Positions 44,415-53,781 of a DNA stretch of 64,000 nucleotides are shown one piece after another; positions within the stretch are counted from its first letter, which is position 1, and each line of letters starts with the position of its first letter. The notes beneath the pieces were generated by a model. That model was not told the DNA's origin. It saw nothing but the letters and a program-made list of their open reading frames with translations, and searched no databases. This DNA is from Bacteroides ovatus (GTDB lineage Bacteria; Bacteroidota; Bacteroidia; Bacteroidales; Bacteroidaceae). Position numbers and translations under genes: made by a program. The DNA lies in contig NZ_CP012938.1 in the NCBI RefSeq assembly GCF_001314995.1, forward strand, positions 3,968,001 to 4,032,000. Reading direction: 5' to 3'.

Positions 44415-47400
44415 TTAAAATACAAAAGAGACTCCGCCTGTAAAAGTACGTGTCACCGGATAGTTTGTCACACCGGCATTCAGCAATTCAGGATCCAAAT
44501 CTTTCACGGAAGAAAGGACAAATAAGTTTGCACCACGAGCGAAAACCTTCATCTTCTTCACGACCGAACTTGGGGAGAACTGATTAAACGTGTAGCTCAA
44601 TTCAACATTCTTCATACGGAAGAAGCTTGTATTCTTCAACCAGAAAGAAGAATTGCGGAAGTTGTTCTCACCGGCAGTGGTTGTCAGGCGCGGATAACTT
44701 CCGGTCGGATTGTTTGCCGGATGATAACGGTCTAATGCCAGTTTGGAGTATTTACCTTCTCCATTATTCCAGTAATAAGCATTCGTTGCCCAAGTGTGAA
44801 CGCCCAGTTCGGAATATCCCTGAAGATACAATCCCCAGCCTTTGTAACTTACATTGAAGTCAATGCCCAATGTAGTACGTGGGAATGAGTTTCCGAGTTC
44901 CTTTACGTCACGACCGTCAATGATCTTATCGCCGTTCAGGTCTTTGTAGGCGATGTCGCCTTCCTGATAATCGGCAAACGTCTGGGGGGCATGTCCGTTG
45001 ATGGCTACATCTTTGCCAAATAATCCTTCGGCAACCAGTCCCATCATAGCATCGGTAGAACGCCCCACTGTGTAACGGTATTCTTCACCATGCTTCACCT
45101 GGTTCCATTTCAATACTTTATTCTTAGACCATACGAAATTGGCTCCTACCGAATAAGCCCAGTCGTTGATACGGTCGCTCCAAGTGAACATTCCTTCTAT
45201 ACCGTGATTCAAGACAGAGCCCATGTTGTCCTGGTAGGTAAAGTTACCAGTATAATCCCCGTAAGAGGCATCAACAGAACCAATGATGTCCGTATGTTTC
45301 TCACGGAAATAGTTTATTTCGGTATATAAGCGGTTATTCAGGAACAGGCCTTCCACACCAATGTTCCATTCTGCTGCCTTTTCCCATTTCAGGTTCGGAT
45401 TGCCTGCACGGACAAAAGTGGAATAGTAAGCCGTAGCACCGTTGTTCGTTGTTCCGAACCGGAAGCTGCCGTCTTGCGACCAGGCGCGTTCATACAATAA
45501 ATGTTCCGTGCTTCTGTCATAGCCCAATATACCGGCGCTGGTTTTCAGTTTCAGGAAGTTCACGTATTCATTGTCTTTCAGGAAATCTTCATTGCTTAGA
45601 ATCCAGGCTAGGCCGCCTGCTGCCGAGAAGAAGTATTTATCTCCCGATTTGAAACGGTTGCTTCCCATCAATGCCATGTCGGCTTCCACAGCATAGCGGT
45701 GGTCATACATATAGTTCAGACGCAATGCGTAGTTTGCATTGATGATGTCTTGGGTCACTCCCTGATTCGTTGTTTTCGAGTACATGTAAGTCAGCCGTGC
45801 CGATACATCATGCTTTTGGTTGAATGTATTCTCGTATGCGGCAAAGGCATTCCAACCCAATGTCTGCTGCAAGGTAGTCGACTTCCGGCTTTGTGAAGTG
45901 GCTACATCTGTTTTCTTCATCTGGGTGTACATAATTTGTTCCTCACCGGCAAAGTCACGATATGTCTTGATGGCATACGTCGGATAGACTTTGCTCAAAG
46001 AGAGTTGCAGGTAATCATAGTTGTCGAAAGAAAGGAAAGCACCGGCTTTCAATCCTTTTGTCAGCATATCAAGATCAAATTTCAAACCGATATTGGTCTG
46101 GCTGCGTGTATAACGCTCATCCGTATATCCTCCGTACATCGTTTCCGCGTATGCATTCATCGGACGCAACAGACTTGCGCCAAACAAGGGAATCCCGTCC
46201 GAGCTGGCTAGTCCGGTTTCTTCCGGTGACATAGTCAGCGGGTATTCATTCGGACGATGCGTAGACAGGGCCGTAAATACCTGACCACAGTCCAATTGCC
46301 CCCATTTACGCATTTCCATACGTCCGGCAACGTCTGCGGATATAGTCAGGAAATCCGTTACATTGAAGTCGAGGTTTCCGCGAAGAGTCAGGCGGTGCAA
46401 TTGCGGAGTATAGGTGACGTCTTCAAATCCGCTACCTCCTACATATCCGGCAATCAGGGCATAACGCACTCTGTCGGTACCACCCGTCATATCGAACGAT
46501 ACTTTCCGATAATTGGCATTTTTGTTCAACAACTGATCGTACAGATCGACGTTCGGATACAATAGGTCATTGACTCCTTTGGAGTTTTTATATCCTTCCA
46601 GTTGTTTCTGATTATAGTAAGGAGTCAGTCCGTCGTTTGCACGCGCTTCATTATACAGATTAGCATACTGATAAGAATTCAGGAAATCAGGAGTACGCGT
46701 CATCTGTACCACACCTGCTTCGGCGGTTGCGTTATAAATGCGGCGGTTGGCCTTTCCTCTGCGGGTAGTCACCCAAAGTACGCCATTCGCAGCACGTGCC
46801 CCATAAAGAATCTTGGCAGTGGCATCTTTCAGCAACTCGATACGTTCGATTTCTTCAGGAATCAAATCCGCTGCCGGACGTTCCACACCATCGATGATAA
46901 CAATAGCTGTATTCTCCGACATGCCATGCTGGCCACGGATAAATAAATCAGGAGTATTATTACCCAATCCGCTGACTGTGGAGCGAACTTGCAGACCTAA
47001 CATTTTACCTTGCAGCATATTAGTCAGCGTCAAATCAGGGAAGGTTCCGAACTGTCCGTTCTCCAGTACGCTCGTTGCGCCTACTTCATTCCCTTTATAT
47101 GTCTTGCCACCATCGGCTCTATTCACCAGCGATTCTTCGGTCAGGAACAGAGGCTCTTTCTTCAGGACAATCTTTTCAGGAACGATATTGCTGCCTGTCA
47201 GCTTATACACTTTATCTTCATATCCCAAAGCCTCCACCATGACGGTTGCGTCATTCTCGACCTTCGTCTGAAAACGTCCCTTTGCATCTGTATATAGAAC
47301 GACTGCGCCTTCTCCACAAATGATAGAAACATTCTTCAACGGGCTACCTTTCTCGTCGGTAACAATAGAAACTACTTCCACCAAAGGCTTCTTCGCCGAC

Positions 47401-47498
47401 TTTCTCTTTGATTTATTTTGTGCGAAAGTCAGGCTAGAGCCAACGATAAGGACAAATATGAGCCCTATCAGTCTTATATATCTAATCTTGTTTCTCAT
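44415..47498 (-). CDS. SusC-like TonB-dependent transporter, second pair
   Basis: 1027-residue outer-membrane importer with a signal peptide ending TFAQ. An N-terminal regulatory beta-domain (about 38-110) is followed by a plug with LLKDATAKILYGARAANGVLWVTTRRG near 220-250 and a barrel ending TGGVSFVF. The usual EVVVVGYG phrase is missing; a diverged EESLVNRADGGKTYKG segment takes its place. A Lys/Arg-rich stretch (KSKRKSAKK) follows the signal peptide. This sequence is clearly different from the first SusC of the operon, so the two pairs probably import different fragments of one glycan. Confidence 0.92.
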   Translation of the reverse strand: MRNKIRYIRLIGLIFVLIVGSSLTFAQNKSKRKSAKKPLVEVVSIVTDEKGSPLKNVSIICGEGAVVLYTDAKGRFQTKVENDATVMVEALGYEDKVYKLTGSNIVPEKIVLKKEPLFLTEESLVNRADGGKTYKGNEVGATSVLENGQFGTFPDLTLTNMLQGKMLGLQVRSTVSGLGNNTPDLFIRGQHGMSENTAIVIIDGVERPAADLIPEEIERIELLKDATAKILYGARAANGVLWVTTRRGKANRRIYNATAEAGVVQMTRTPDFLNSYQYANLYNEARANDGLTPYYNQKQLEGYKNSKGVNDLLYPNVDLYDQLLNKNANYRKVSFDMTGGTDRVRYALIAGYVGGSGFEDVTYTPQLHRLTLRGNLDFNVTDFLTISADVAGRMEMRKWGQLDCGQVFTALSTHRPNEYPLTMSPEETGLASSDGIPLFGASLLRPMNAYAETMYGGYTDERYTRSQTNIGLKFDLDMLTKGLKAGAFLSFDNYDYLQLSLSKVYPTYAIKTYRDFAGEEQIMYTQMKKTDVATSQSRKSTTLQQTLGWNAFAAYENTFNQKHDVSARLTYMYSKTTNQGVTQDIINANYALRLNYMYDHRYAVEADMALMGSNRFKSGDKYFFSAAGGLAWILSNEDFLKDNEYVNFLKLKTSAGILGYDRSTEHLLYERAWSQDGSFRFGTTNNGATAYYSTFVRAGNPNLKWEKAAEWNIGVEGLFLNNRLYTEINYFREKHTDIIGSVDASYGDYTGNFTYQDNMGSVLNHGIEGMFTWSDRINDWAYSVGANFVWSKNKVLKWNQVKHGEEYRYTVGRSTDAMMGLVAEGLFGKDVAINGHAPQTFADYQEGDIAYKDLNGDKIIDGRDVKELGNSFPRTTLGIDFNVSYKGWGLYLQGYSELGVHTWATNAYYWNNGEGKYSKLALDRYHPANNPTGSYPRLTTTAGENNFRNSSFWLKNTSFFRMKNVELSYTFNQFSPSSVVKKMKVFARGANLFVLSSVKDLDPELLNAGVTNYPVTRTFTGGVSFVF

Positions 47499-47520
47499 AT
47501 ACTTTTCTTTATTTTAGGTA

Positions 47521-49407
47521 TCACCATCCGGGGTTCTGTTGAAGATTATCCAAAGCCGCCACTTCATCCATCGGTAGCGGATACCAATAATTACGCTTGT
47601 TAAACGTCCGCACGGCTGTCCTCACCGGAACATACTCGTAAGTAAAGTCAGTCAGCTTATAAGTGCAGGCTTTTTCCACTTTCAACTGGTCGGCCGTATA
47701 AGAATGATTGATCGGGGTTGCTTTGACGCCCATGATCGGATATTCACCCTTAAACAGGTCTTCAGCAATCATCCAACGGCGAATATCATACCAGCGGTGT
47801 CCTTCGAACATCAATTCCACACCACGTTCCCGACGATAAGCTTCTCTAAAGTCAACTCCATCCGGCAATTCACCGATTCCGGCTCTTACACGGATTTTAT
47901 TCAAAGCCTGACGGGCCGACATCGTACAACCCGTAACGACTGCATCCGGATCACCTGTCGCTTCGTATGAAGCCTCTGCCATATCCAGATAAACTTGCGA
48001 AACACGAATGTACACAGCCACCAAACGATATAATTGGAAACCAGCTTCGCCAAACAAAGGCACACTTGCTTCCGGCCAAATGAACTTCTTACACATATAT
48101 CCGGTCTGTTGAGAGCCTCTCGTAAACTGATTGGTAGAAATGAAGTTCTCGGAGTAACCGCCCGAATAAGTAGTCAGATAATAGGGAACACCCTGTAAAT
48201 TCTTCCCCCATTGCTCACCGGGCACGAGGATATTATTCGTAAAGCGAGGGTCTCTATCCGAGTAAGGATTGGTAGTCTTTACCGCATCATAACCAGAACG
48301 CGGATCAGTGATCGGATAGTAGTTGCCGTCAGCTCCCTTACGTTCGTACATATCTACCGCATTTTGTGTCGGAGCATTATAAGGAGTACCTTCGGCACCG
48401 GTTTTATTATCGTATGGTTGTGTCAGCCACTGCGCTCTGACGAAAGCAGACCAGTTGCCATGATGCCAACGCAGGAACCATAAATATTCCGGTTGTGCGA
48501 ATTGATTGGAATTAGGCATTAGCTGAATACTACGATATTCGTCATGATTCATCAGGCGATAATATTCGTGACTTTCAATAGCATTGATCGCCTTTTGCGC
48601 ACTACGGGCAGCTTCAGCAGCCATCTCTTTTCCATATCCTTTGTTTTCAATAGAATTCAGGTCATTCTGCATCAAAGGGCTGGCAGCATACAGCTGTGTC
48701 ATCGCTTTTAATGCCATGGCGCTTACTCTGTCAGGCCGTCCATGTTCCTCGTCAGGCCAGCTTATAGGTAAATATTCAATGGCTTTATCCAAGTCAGTCT
48801 GCATCCAAGCATTGGATTCCTGATAAGTTTTACGGGGAAAGTCAAAGTCGTCCGATGCTCCCCAAAGCTGGTCAAAGATGGGCATTCCGCCATATCGTTT
48901 GATAATCTCAAAATAGAAGTAGGCACGCAGGAAATGAGCCTGTCCCAACAGTTTTCTCCTTTGGTCGTCTGTGATGGATTTCACTTGATCTACTCCACTA
49001 ATTACACGGTTCACGATACGAAGTCCGGTATAAGCACGAGAAATAGCACTTTTGAAATTCGCTCCATCACTTTTACTTCCGATTTCGAAACGTGTACTAG
49101 CATTCTCCAGCCAGTTACCTGCATTGACAAACTTCGACGGATCATTATCGCGGACGGATGCATATTCATCCGACAAATTGCCTACCGTTACATATGTATT
49201 CGAATAAGAGTTGATACCATGTGTAAAGATTAATATATCACCATTTTGAAAGATACGGTCCATGAACCCTAACAAACTGCTATAATCTTTATAAACATCA
49301 TCTTCGGAAAGTCCGTCATCGGGAGAGCGGTCCAGATAGTCCTCACAGCTTCCTACAAACAGACCCAACAGAATGATCCATATCCAATTCAACTTATGTC
49401 TTCTCAT
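47521..49407 (-). CDS. SusD-like lipoprotein, first pair
   Basis: 628-residue RagB/SusD protein from MRRHKLNWIW, lipoprotein signal ending LFVGSCEDYLD. Family marks are LLGQAHFLRAYFYFEIIKRYGGMPI near 155-180 and RERGVELMFEGHRWYDIRRWM near the end, with the C-terminus NPGW. A Met eight codons earlier would overlap the SusC stop. The neighbours are the SusC genes on each side, 20 and 22 bases away. Confidence 0.93.
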   Translation of the reverse strand: MRRHKLNWIWIILLGLFVGSCEDYLDRSPDDGLSEDDVYKDYSSLLGFMDRIFQNGDILIFTHGINSYSNTYVTVGNLSDEYASVRDNDPSKFVNAGNWLENASTRFEIGSKSDGANFKSAISRAYTGLRIVNRVISGVDQVKSITDDQRRKLLGQAHFLRAYFYFEIIKRYGGMPIFDQLWGASDDFDFPRKTYQESNAWMQTDLDKAIEYLPISWPDEEHGRPDRVSAMALKAMTQLYAASPLMQNDLNSIENKGYGKEMAAEAARSAQKAINAIESHEYYRLMNHDEYRSIQLMPNSNQFAQPEYLWFLRWHHGNWSAFVRAQWLTQPYDNKTGAEGTPYNAPTQNAVDMYERKGADGNYYPITDPRSGYDAVKTTNPYSDRDPRFTNNILVPGEQWGKNLQGVPYYLTTYSGGYSENFISTNQFTRGSQQTGYMCKKFIWPEASVPLFGEAGFQLYRLVAVYIRVSQVYLDMAEASYEATGDPDAVVTGCTMSARQALNKIRVRAGIGELPDGVDFREAYRRERGVELMFEGHRWYDIRRWMIAEDLFKGEYPIMGVKATPINHSYTADQLKVEKACTYKLTDFTYEYVPVRTAVRTFNKRNYWYPLPMDEVAALDNLQQNPGW

Positions 49408-49427
49408 ATCAGTAAATTTAAAGTGTC

Positions 49428-52400
49428 TCATAATCCTAATCTAAAACCAATGTTATAACGTCTCACCATCGGATAAACATTCTGTCCCGAATGTTCGGGG
49501 TCACGACGGGAATCTCCTTTTGAGAACGTCAGCAAATTGCTGCCGTTGACATATACTTGCAGTTTTGTCAGACGTAAAGGCTGCAACCAACGTTTCGGAA
49601 TCTGATAATTCACTTCCAGGTTCTTCAAACGAAGATAAGCATGGTTGGTATATGTGTATGTACTGGCCACCGAATTATAACTTCTCTGCACATGAATACT
49701 GGGGCGAACCGGACCGCTTTGAATCGGAGCATCGGCTGTCCATGTATTCAATGTATTCGGTTGAGCCTTGATATTACCTTCCGGGAAATCCCATAAGTAA
49801 GATGGTATTGCTTCTTTATAAACATCCATAGCACTGTACCACAACATATTGAATCCGATTCCTTTGTAAGAACCTCCCAATGTAAATCCGAGGGTAGTGG
49901 TCGGATAGTTCAGGTTTTTCATCGGAACCATATCCTTAGCATCAATCATACCGTCTCCATTATAATCGATGTAGTACAAGTCTCCCGGAATCAATGTGTT
50001 GTGTGCACCATTGGCAATAGTGGACTGTGCCGAGTTATAAATATCATCCAACGACTGGAAGTTTCCCGTTGCCAAGTATTTGTTCACATATCCGATTGAC
50101 TTTCCGGCTTTTTTCAAATATTCGCTCTGATTCTTCGGGTCATCAATAAAGACAACACGGTTCTCACTGGTTGCAAAATTAAACTTCGCGTAATAATTAA
50201 ACTTTCCGATACGGTCGTTCCAAGTGACATCCAGTTCGAGACCGTGATTTTTAGTCTTACCCAGATTCACTTGTGGGAAAGCAATACCGCTATCAGCCCA
50301 TGACGGAATCGTATTACGTGTCATCAGAATGTTATTACGCTTTTCGTCGAACAAATCCACAGTAAAGTTTAGTTTACCCCACAAACCTATTTCGATACCG
50401 ATATTCTGCTTAATAGATTCTTCCCAGGTAGCATCGGGGTCGGCCAGTTTCCCTTCTTTGTACAAAGGTCCCCAGTTACTGGTCTGATATTTACCAAACT
50501 GCGCATTGTCGGAGAGTTGCTCAAACTTCTGGATATAGTTGAAACGGGTAGCACCTTTATCATTACCAACTACCCCATACGAATAACGTACTTTCAAGTT
50601 CGTCAGTATTCCTTTAGTCCATTTCTTCACCCATGGCTCTTCACTGATACGCCAACCAATAGAGGCAGAGGGGAAGAATCCGAAACGGTGTCCCGGAGCA
50701 AACTTCTCCGAACCAGTATAAGCACCGTTAAATTCGGCAAGATAACGCTCTTTAAAATTGTAAGTGACACGACCTACCCAATCTTCTTCGTAAGCCGGGA
50801 AGTTCATCACATTCTGATTGGTCGATTCGTTCATCTTACGGTTAAATACAAATAAGGCACTTACATCATGATCGCCAAACTGACGACTATAATTCAATGC
50901 TAATTCGTAATAAAGTTTACGTCCGTAAGCCTTGAATCCGTCATAAACACCACCAACAGGCAAATCTCCGGGAGCATTCTCATCCGGATAACGTTTCTCG
51001 GTATAATTATAAGTAATTGTTCCATCAGCATTATAAATAGGATTGGCGTAATCATACACACGATTCATACGAATATGCGTACGTTGGGCAACCAAATCGT
51101 CTTTACCTAAAATCTTACCCGGCATGATCTGGGTGGTCCATGATGAAGAAGTAGTGTAAGACAACGATGCTTTCAATGATAACCCCTTTGTAATGAAGTC
51201 CAGCTTTTGATTCAGGATTACATCGTAAAAACCTTGATGCTGTTTAATATTACGACTACCTCCTTCATTCATCAGACAGGCTATATTCTGATCGGAACTT
51301 AACCCGTCTCCCCATATTCCATTACTATATTTAATCGGAAATTCATTACTTGGAGCCGTGAAAAACGTTTTAAAAAAGCGTTCATCCGGAGAATCGACAT
51401 TCTCATAATAAGACGGCTGATTCTGATAACCCATCTTACCGGCCACATTGAACGAAAGCTTAGTAGTACTTGTGATATTGAAGTCGAAATTACTACGCCA
51501 ATTATAGCGACGGTAGGAGAAGGAAGGATCGAAATCCTCTTGTTTGGTAGTATTAAAAATATCTCCGTCATGCAAATAACCCAAGGATACGAAATAACTC
51601 ATTTTCTTCGTACCACCGCGTACATTAAGATTATAAGCCTGTTCATAACCTACATTCTTTACCAGTTCTTTCCACCAGTCCACTTCGGGAAAGACATCGT
51701 TATACGGACCGTAATTTCCGGTAGCATACGCATTTTCCCATGCGGTAATGGTAGATTCGGGAACCATTGCTCCCCAGTTACCATCATTAGCCTGTGCCCT
51801 ATTATACTGTTTCATAGAGGTCACATAGTCAGACCATTCAGGAGCGGCAGAAGGTTGTTTAAAACCGAAGTTAGCAGTGAATGAGATTTCCGGTTTCTGT
51901 TCGAGTCCGCGTTTGGTTGTCAGCAAGATAACGCCGTTCGCACCTTTCACACCGTAAACCGCAGTTGCCGAAGCGTCTTTCAGTACGGAAATAGATTCAA
52001 TTTCGTTCACATCGACATCGTTGAAATCACGTTCGATACCGTCCACCAATACTAACGGAGCAGCTTCTCCCCAAGTGGACTTACCACGAATCAACAAAGA
52101 AGCTTTATCGGCTCCCGGCTTTGAGGTGGAGTTAATGGCAACCACACCGGGCATCTGGCCTTGTAAAGCTTCGGAAACGGAGTTCACGCTACCTATCTTT
52201 AATAAGTCATCTCCTTTTGCAGTGGCAATGGAACCGACACTGGACACCTTTTTCTGTACACCGTATCCAACCACTACCACTTCTTCCAGGGTCTCCGTAT
52301 CTTCTCCTAAAGAGATTACGCCTAAAGTCGTTTTATTCTTTAAATCCAGTTCCAGAGTTTTATAACCCACATAAGAAATGACAAGTATGTCTCCTTTTGA

Positions 52401-52607
52401 TGCCTTCACAGTAAAATTACCGTCAAAATCAGTAATCGTACCGCTTCCCGTACCTTTCACGCGAACACTGACGCCAATCATCGGTTCACCGGATACTGCA
52501 TCCTTCACTTGTCCCTTCCAATAGTCTTGTTGTGCCTGCACGTCCAGCGCACAAAACAAAAAGCAACAAAGACATAAGAAAGAAAAATAAAGTCTGTCTC
52601 TTTTCAT
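49428..52607 (-). CDS. SusC-like TonB-dependent transporter, first pair
   Basis: 1059-residue outer-membrane importer. A signal peptide ends DVQAQ, then a carboxypeptidase-regulatory-like domain (WKGQVKDAVSGEPMIGVSVRV), the SusC phrase EVVVVGYGVQKK near 110, a plug with VLKDASATAVYGVKGANGVILLTTKRG, and the barrel ending NIGFRLGL. A calcium-site-like DYNGDGMIDAKD occurs near 910. Two Met codons open the frame; I take the second. It is the first gene of the five-gene import operon. No clear consensus promoter is seen in the 134-base gap upstream, which fits control by an activator. Confidence 0.94.
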   Translation of the reverse strand: MKRDRLYFSFLCLCCFLFCALDVQAQQDYWKGQVKDAVSGEPMIGVSVRVKGTGSGTITDFDGNFTVKASKGDILVISYVGYKTLELDLKNKTTLGVISLGEDTETLEEVVVVGYGVQKKVSSVGSIATAKGDDLLKIGSVNSVSEALQGQMPGVVAINSTSKPGADKASLLIRGKSTWGEAAPLVLVDGIERDFNDVDVNEIESISVLKDASATAVYGVKGANGVILLTTKRGLEQKPEISFTANFGFKQPSAAPEWSDYVTSMKQYNRAQANDGNWGAMVPESTITAWENAYATGNYGPYNDVFPEVDWWKELVKNVGYEQAYNLNVRGGTKKMSYFVSLGYLHDGDIFNTTKQEDFDPSFSYRRYNWRSNFDFNITSTTKLSFNVAGKMGYQNQPSYYENVDSPDERFFKTFFTAPSNEFPIKYSNGIWGDGLSSDQNIACLMNEGGSRNIKQHQGFYDVILNQKLDFITKGLSLKASLSYTTSSSWTTQIMPGKILGKDDLVAQRTHIRMNRVYDYANPIYNADGTITYNYTEKRYPDENAPGDLPVGGVYDGFKAYGRKLYYELALNYSRQFGDHDVSALFVFNRKMNESTNQNVMNFPAYEEDWVGRVTYNFKERYLAEFNGAYTGSEKFAPGHRFGFFPSASIGWRISEEPWVKKWTKGILTNLKVRYSYGVVGNDKGATRFNYIQKFEQLSDNAQFGKYQTSNWGPLYKEGKLADPDATWEESIKQNIGIEIGLWGKLNFTVDLFDEKRNNILMTRNTIPSWADSGIAFPQVNLGKTKNHGLELDVTWNDRIGKFNYYAKFNFATSENRVVFIDDPKNQSEYLKKAGKSIGYVNKYLATGNFQSLDDIYNSAQSTIANGAHNTLIPGDLYYIDYNGDGMIDAKDMVPMKNLNYPTTTLGFTLGGSYKGIGFNMLWYSAMDVYKEAIPSYLWDFPEGNIKAQPNTLNTWTADAPIQSGPVRPSIHVQRSYNSVASTYTYTNHAYLRLKNLEVNYQIPKRWLQPLRLTKLQVYVNGSNLLTFSKGDSRRDPEHSGQNVYPMVRRYNIGFRLGL

Positions 52608-52747
52608 AAACATTATTTTTAACTGTTAACAAATTCTTTATCTCAAGACACAAATTAAGCGGGAAAATCTTCAAATGAAAGGGAAGAATCTCCTTAAAAC
52701 CCGTACAAATGTGCAAAATAGATTTCTCTACTACATTTCTGAACAAA

Positions 52748-53737
52748 TCATTTCCACATTGGCTTTATGACGTGCTCTTTGTCTACGGTGATATTGTATA
52801 TGCCATCGTTTCCTTTCTTCAGGATGAGCGGAACAATACGTGTTTTACGAGGAGACACGGTGGAATCCGAACGATGAACGTGGTAAACATAGTAATATTT
52901 TCCATCCAGCCCTTTAAATACATCTCCATGTCCTGATCCGTTTTCTCCTACGAGGCTGCGATGAATGATCGGACTGTTCGGGTGCTTCTTCCACGGACCG
53001 AAAGGGGAAGAAGCAGTAGCATAGCCTACCGAGTAGTCGATATTCATAAAATGATTGGCAGAATAGAAGAGGTAATATACCCCGTCCCACTTCATAACAG
53101 TCGGTCCTTCCATCACTGGTGCAGACTTGTAGGTCGGAGTCTTTTCCCAAGCCTCCGTACAGTCCATACATTGTTTCAATGTTTCCGGTTTGATACTTCC
53201 CTTCTTTATGTCAAACTCGGCTACCCAAAGGTAATTACCTTTATTAAAGCGGACATGATATAGGTAGTACTTCCCATCATCATCCTTAAATAGGAAAGAG
53301 TCTATATTCTTAGCGGAAGCGTCTATCGGCTTGACTTCCTTCTGCCGGAAAGGTCCGAATACCGATTTGGAAGAAGCGATCACCGTTTGCTCATTGGCAG
53401 TATAAGTGAAATAATAAGTTCTTTTATCCTTAAAGTATTGAGGTGCCCAGAAGCCTTTTTCACCATACGTTCGATCTCCTTTCCGCAGAATCAGTTGCAG
53501 GGAACTGCCATCAGGCACTGTCCAATGCTCTAGATCGGTCGATTCGAGGATAGCAAAGCCCTGTGGTTCCTGATTGCGTGTACCGGTGAGGTAATACTTG
53601 CCGTTTTCCACATAAATTGTAGGATCAGCATAAGTGATCTCCTTCTCATTAACCGAATCAGCCCGTCCCCCAGTGACAGACAAACCAATGATTCCTAATG
53701 CGAGAATAAGTCTTTTTGTCATTTTATGTTTTTTCAT
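52748..53737 (-). CDS. GH43-family glycosidase, single domain
   Basis: 329-residue beta-propeller enzyme with a signal peptide ending GGRAD. The GH43 triad is visible: Asp in EITYADPTIYVENGKYYLTGT near 37, Asp in KNIDSFLFKDDDG near 145, and Glu in VMEGPTVMKWDG near 210. A late His is in GHGDVF. Activity could be arabinofuranosidase, xylosidase or galactosidase. The sequence differs clearly from the GH43 at 32020. It is the last gene of the operon that starts with the GH-A-like gene, or perhaps the sulfatase, and lies 134 bases before SusC. Confidence 0.9.
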   Translation of the reverse strand: MKKHKMTKRLILALGIIGLSVTGGRADSVNEKEITYADPTIYVENGKYYLTGTRNQEPQGFAILESTDLEHWTVPDGSSLQLILRKGDRTYGEKGFWAPQYFKDKRTYYFTYTANEQTVIASSKSVFGPFRQKEVKPIDASAKNIDSFLFKDDDGKYYLYHVRFNKGNYLWVAEFDIKKGSIKPETLKQCMDCTEAWEKTPTYKSAPVMEGPTVMKWDGVYYLFYSANHFMNIDYSVGYATASSPFGPWKKHPNSPIIHRSLVGENGSGHGDVFKGLDGKYYYVYHVHRSDSTVSPRKTRIVPLILKKGNDGIYNITVDKEHVIKPMWK

Positions 53738-53781
53738 ACCTATTTTATTCTATATCTGATCTTTATCTCATCTACAAAATT

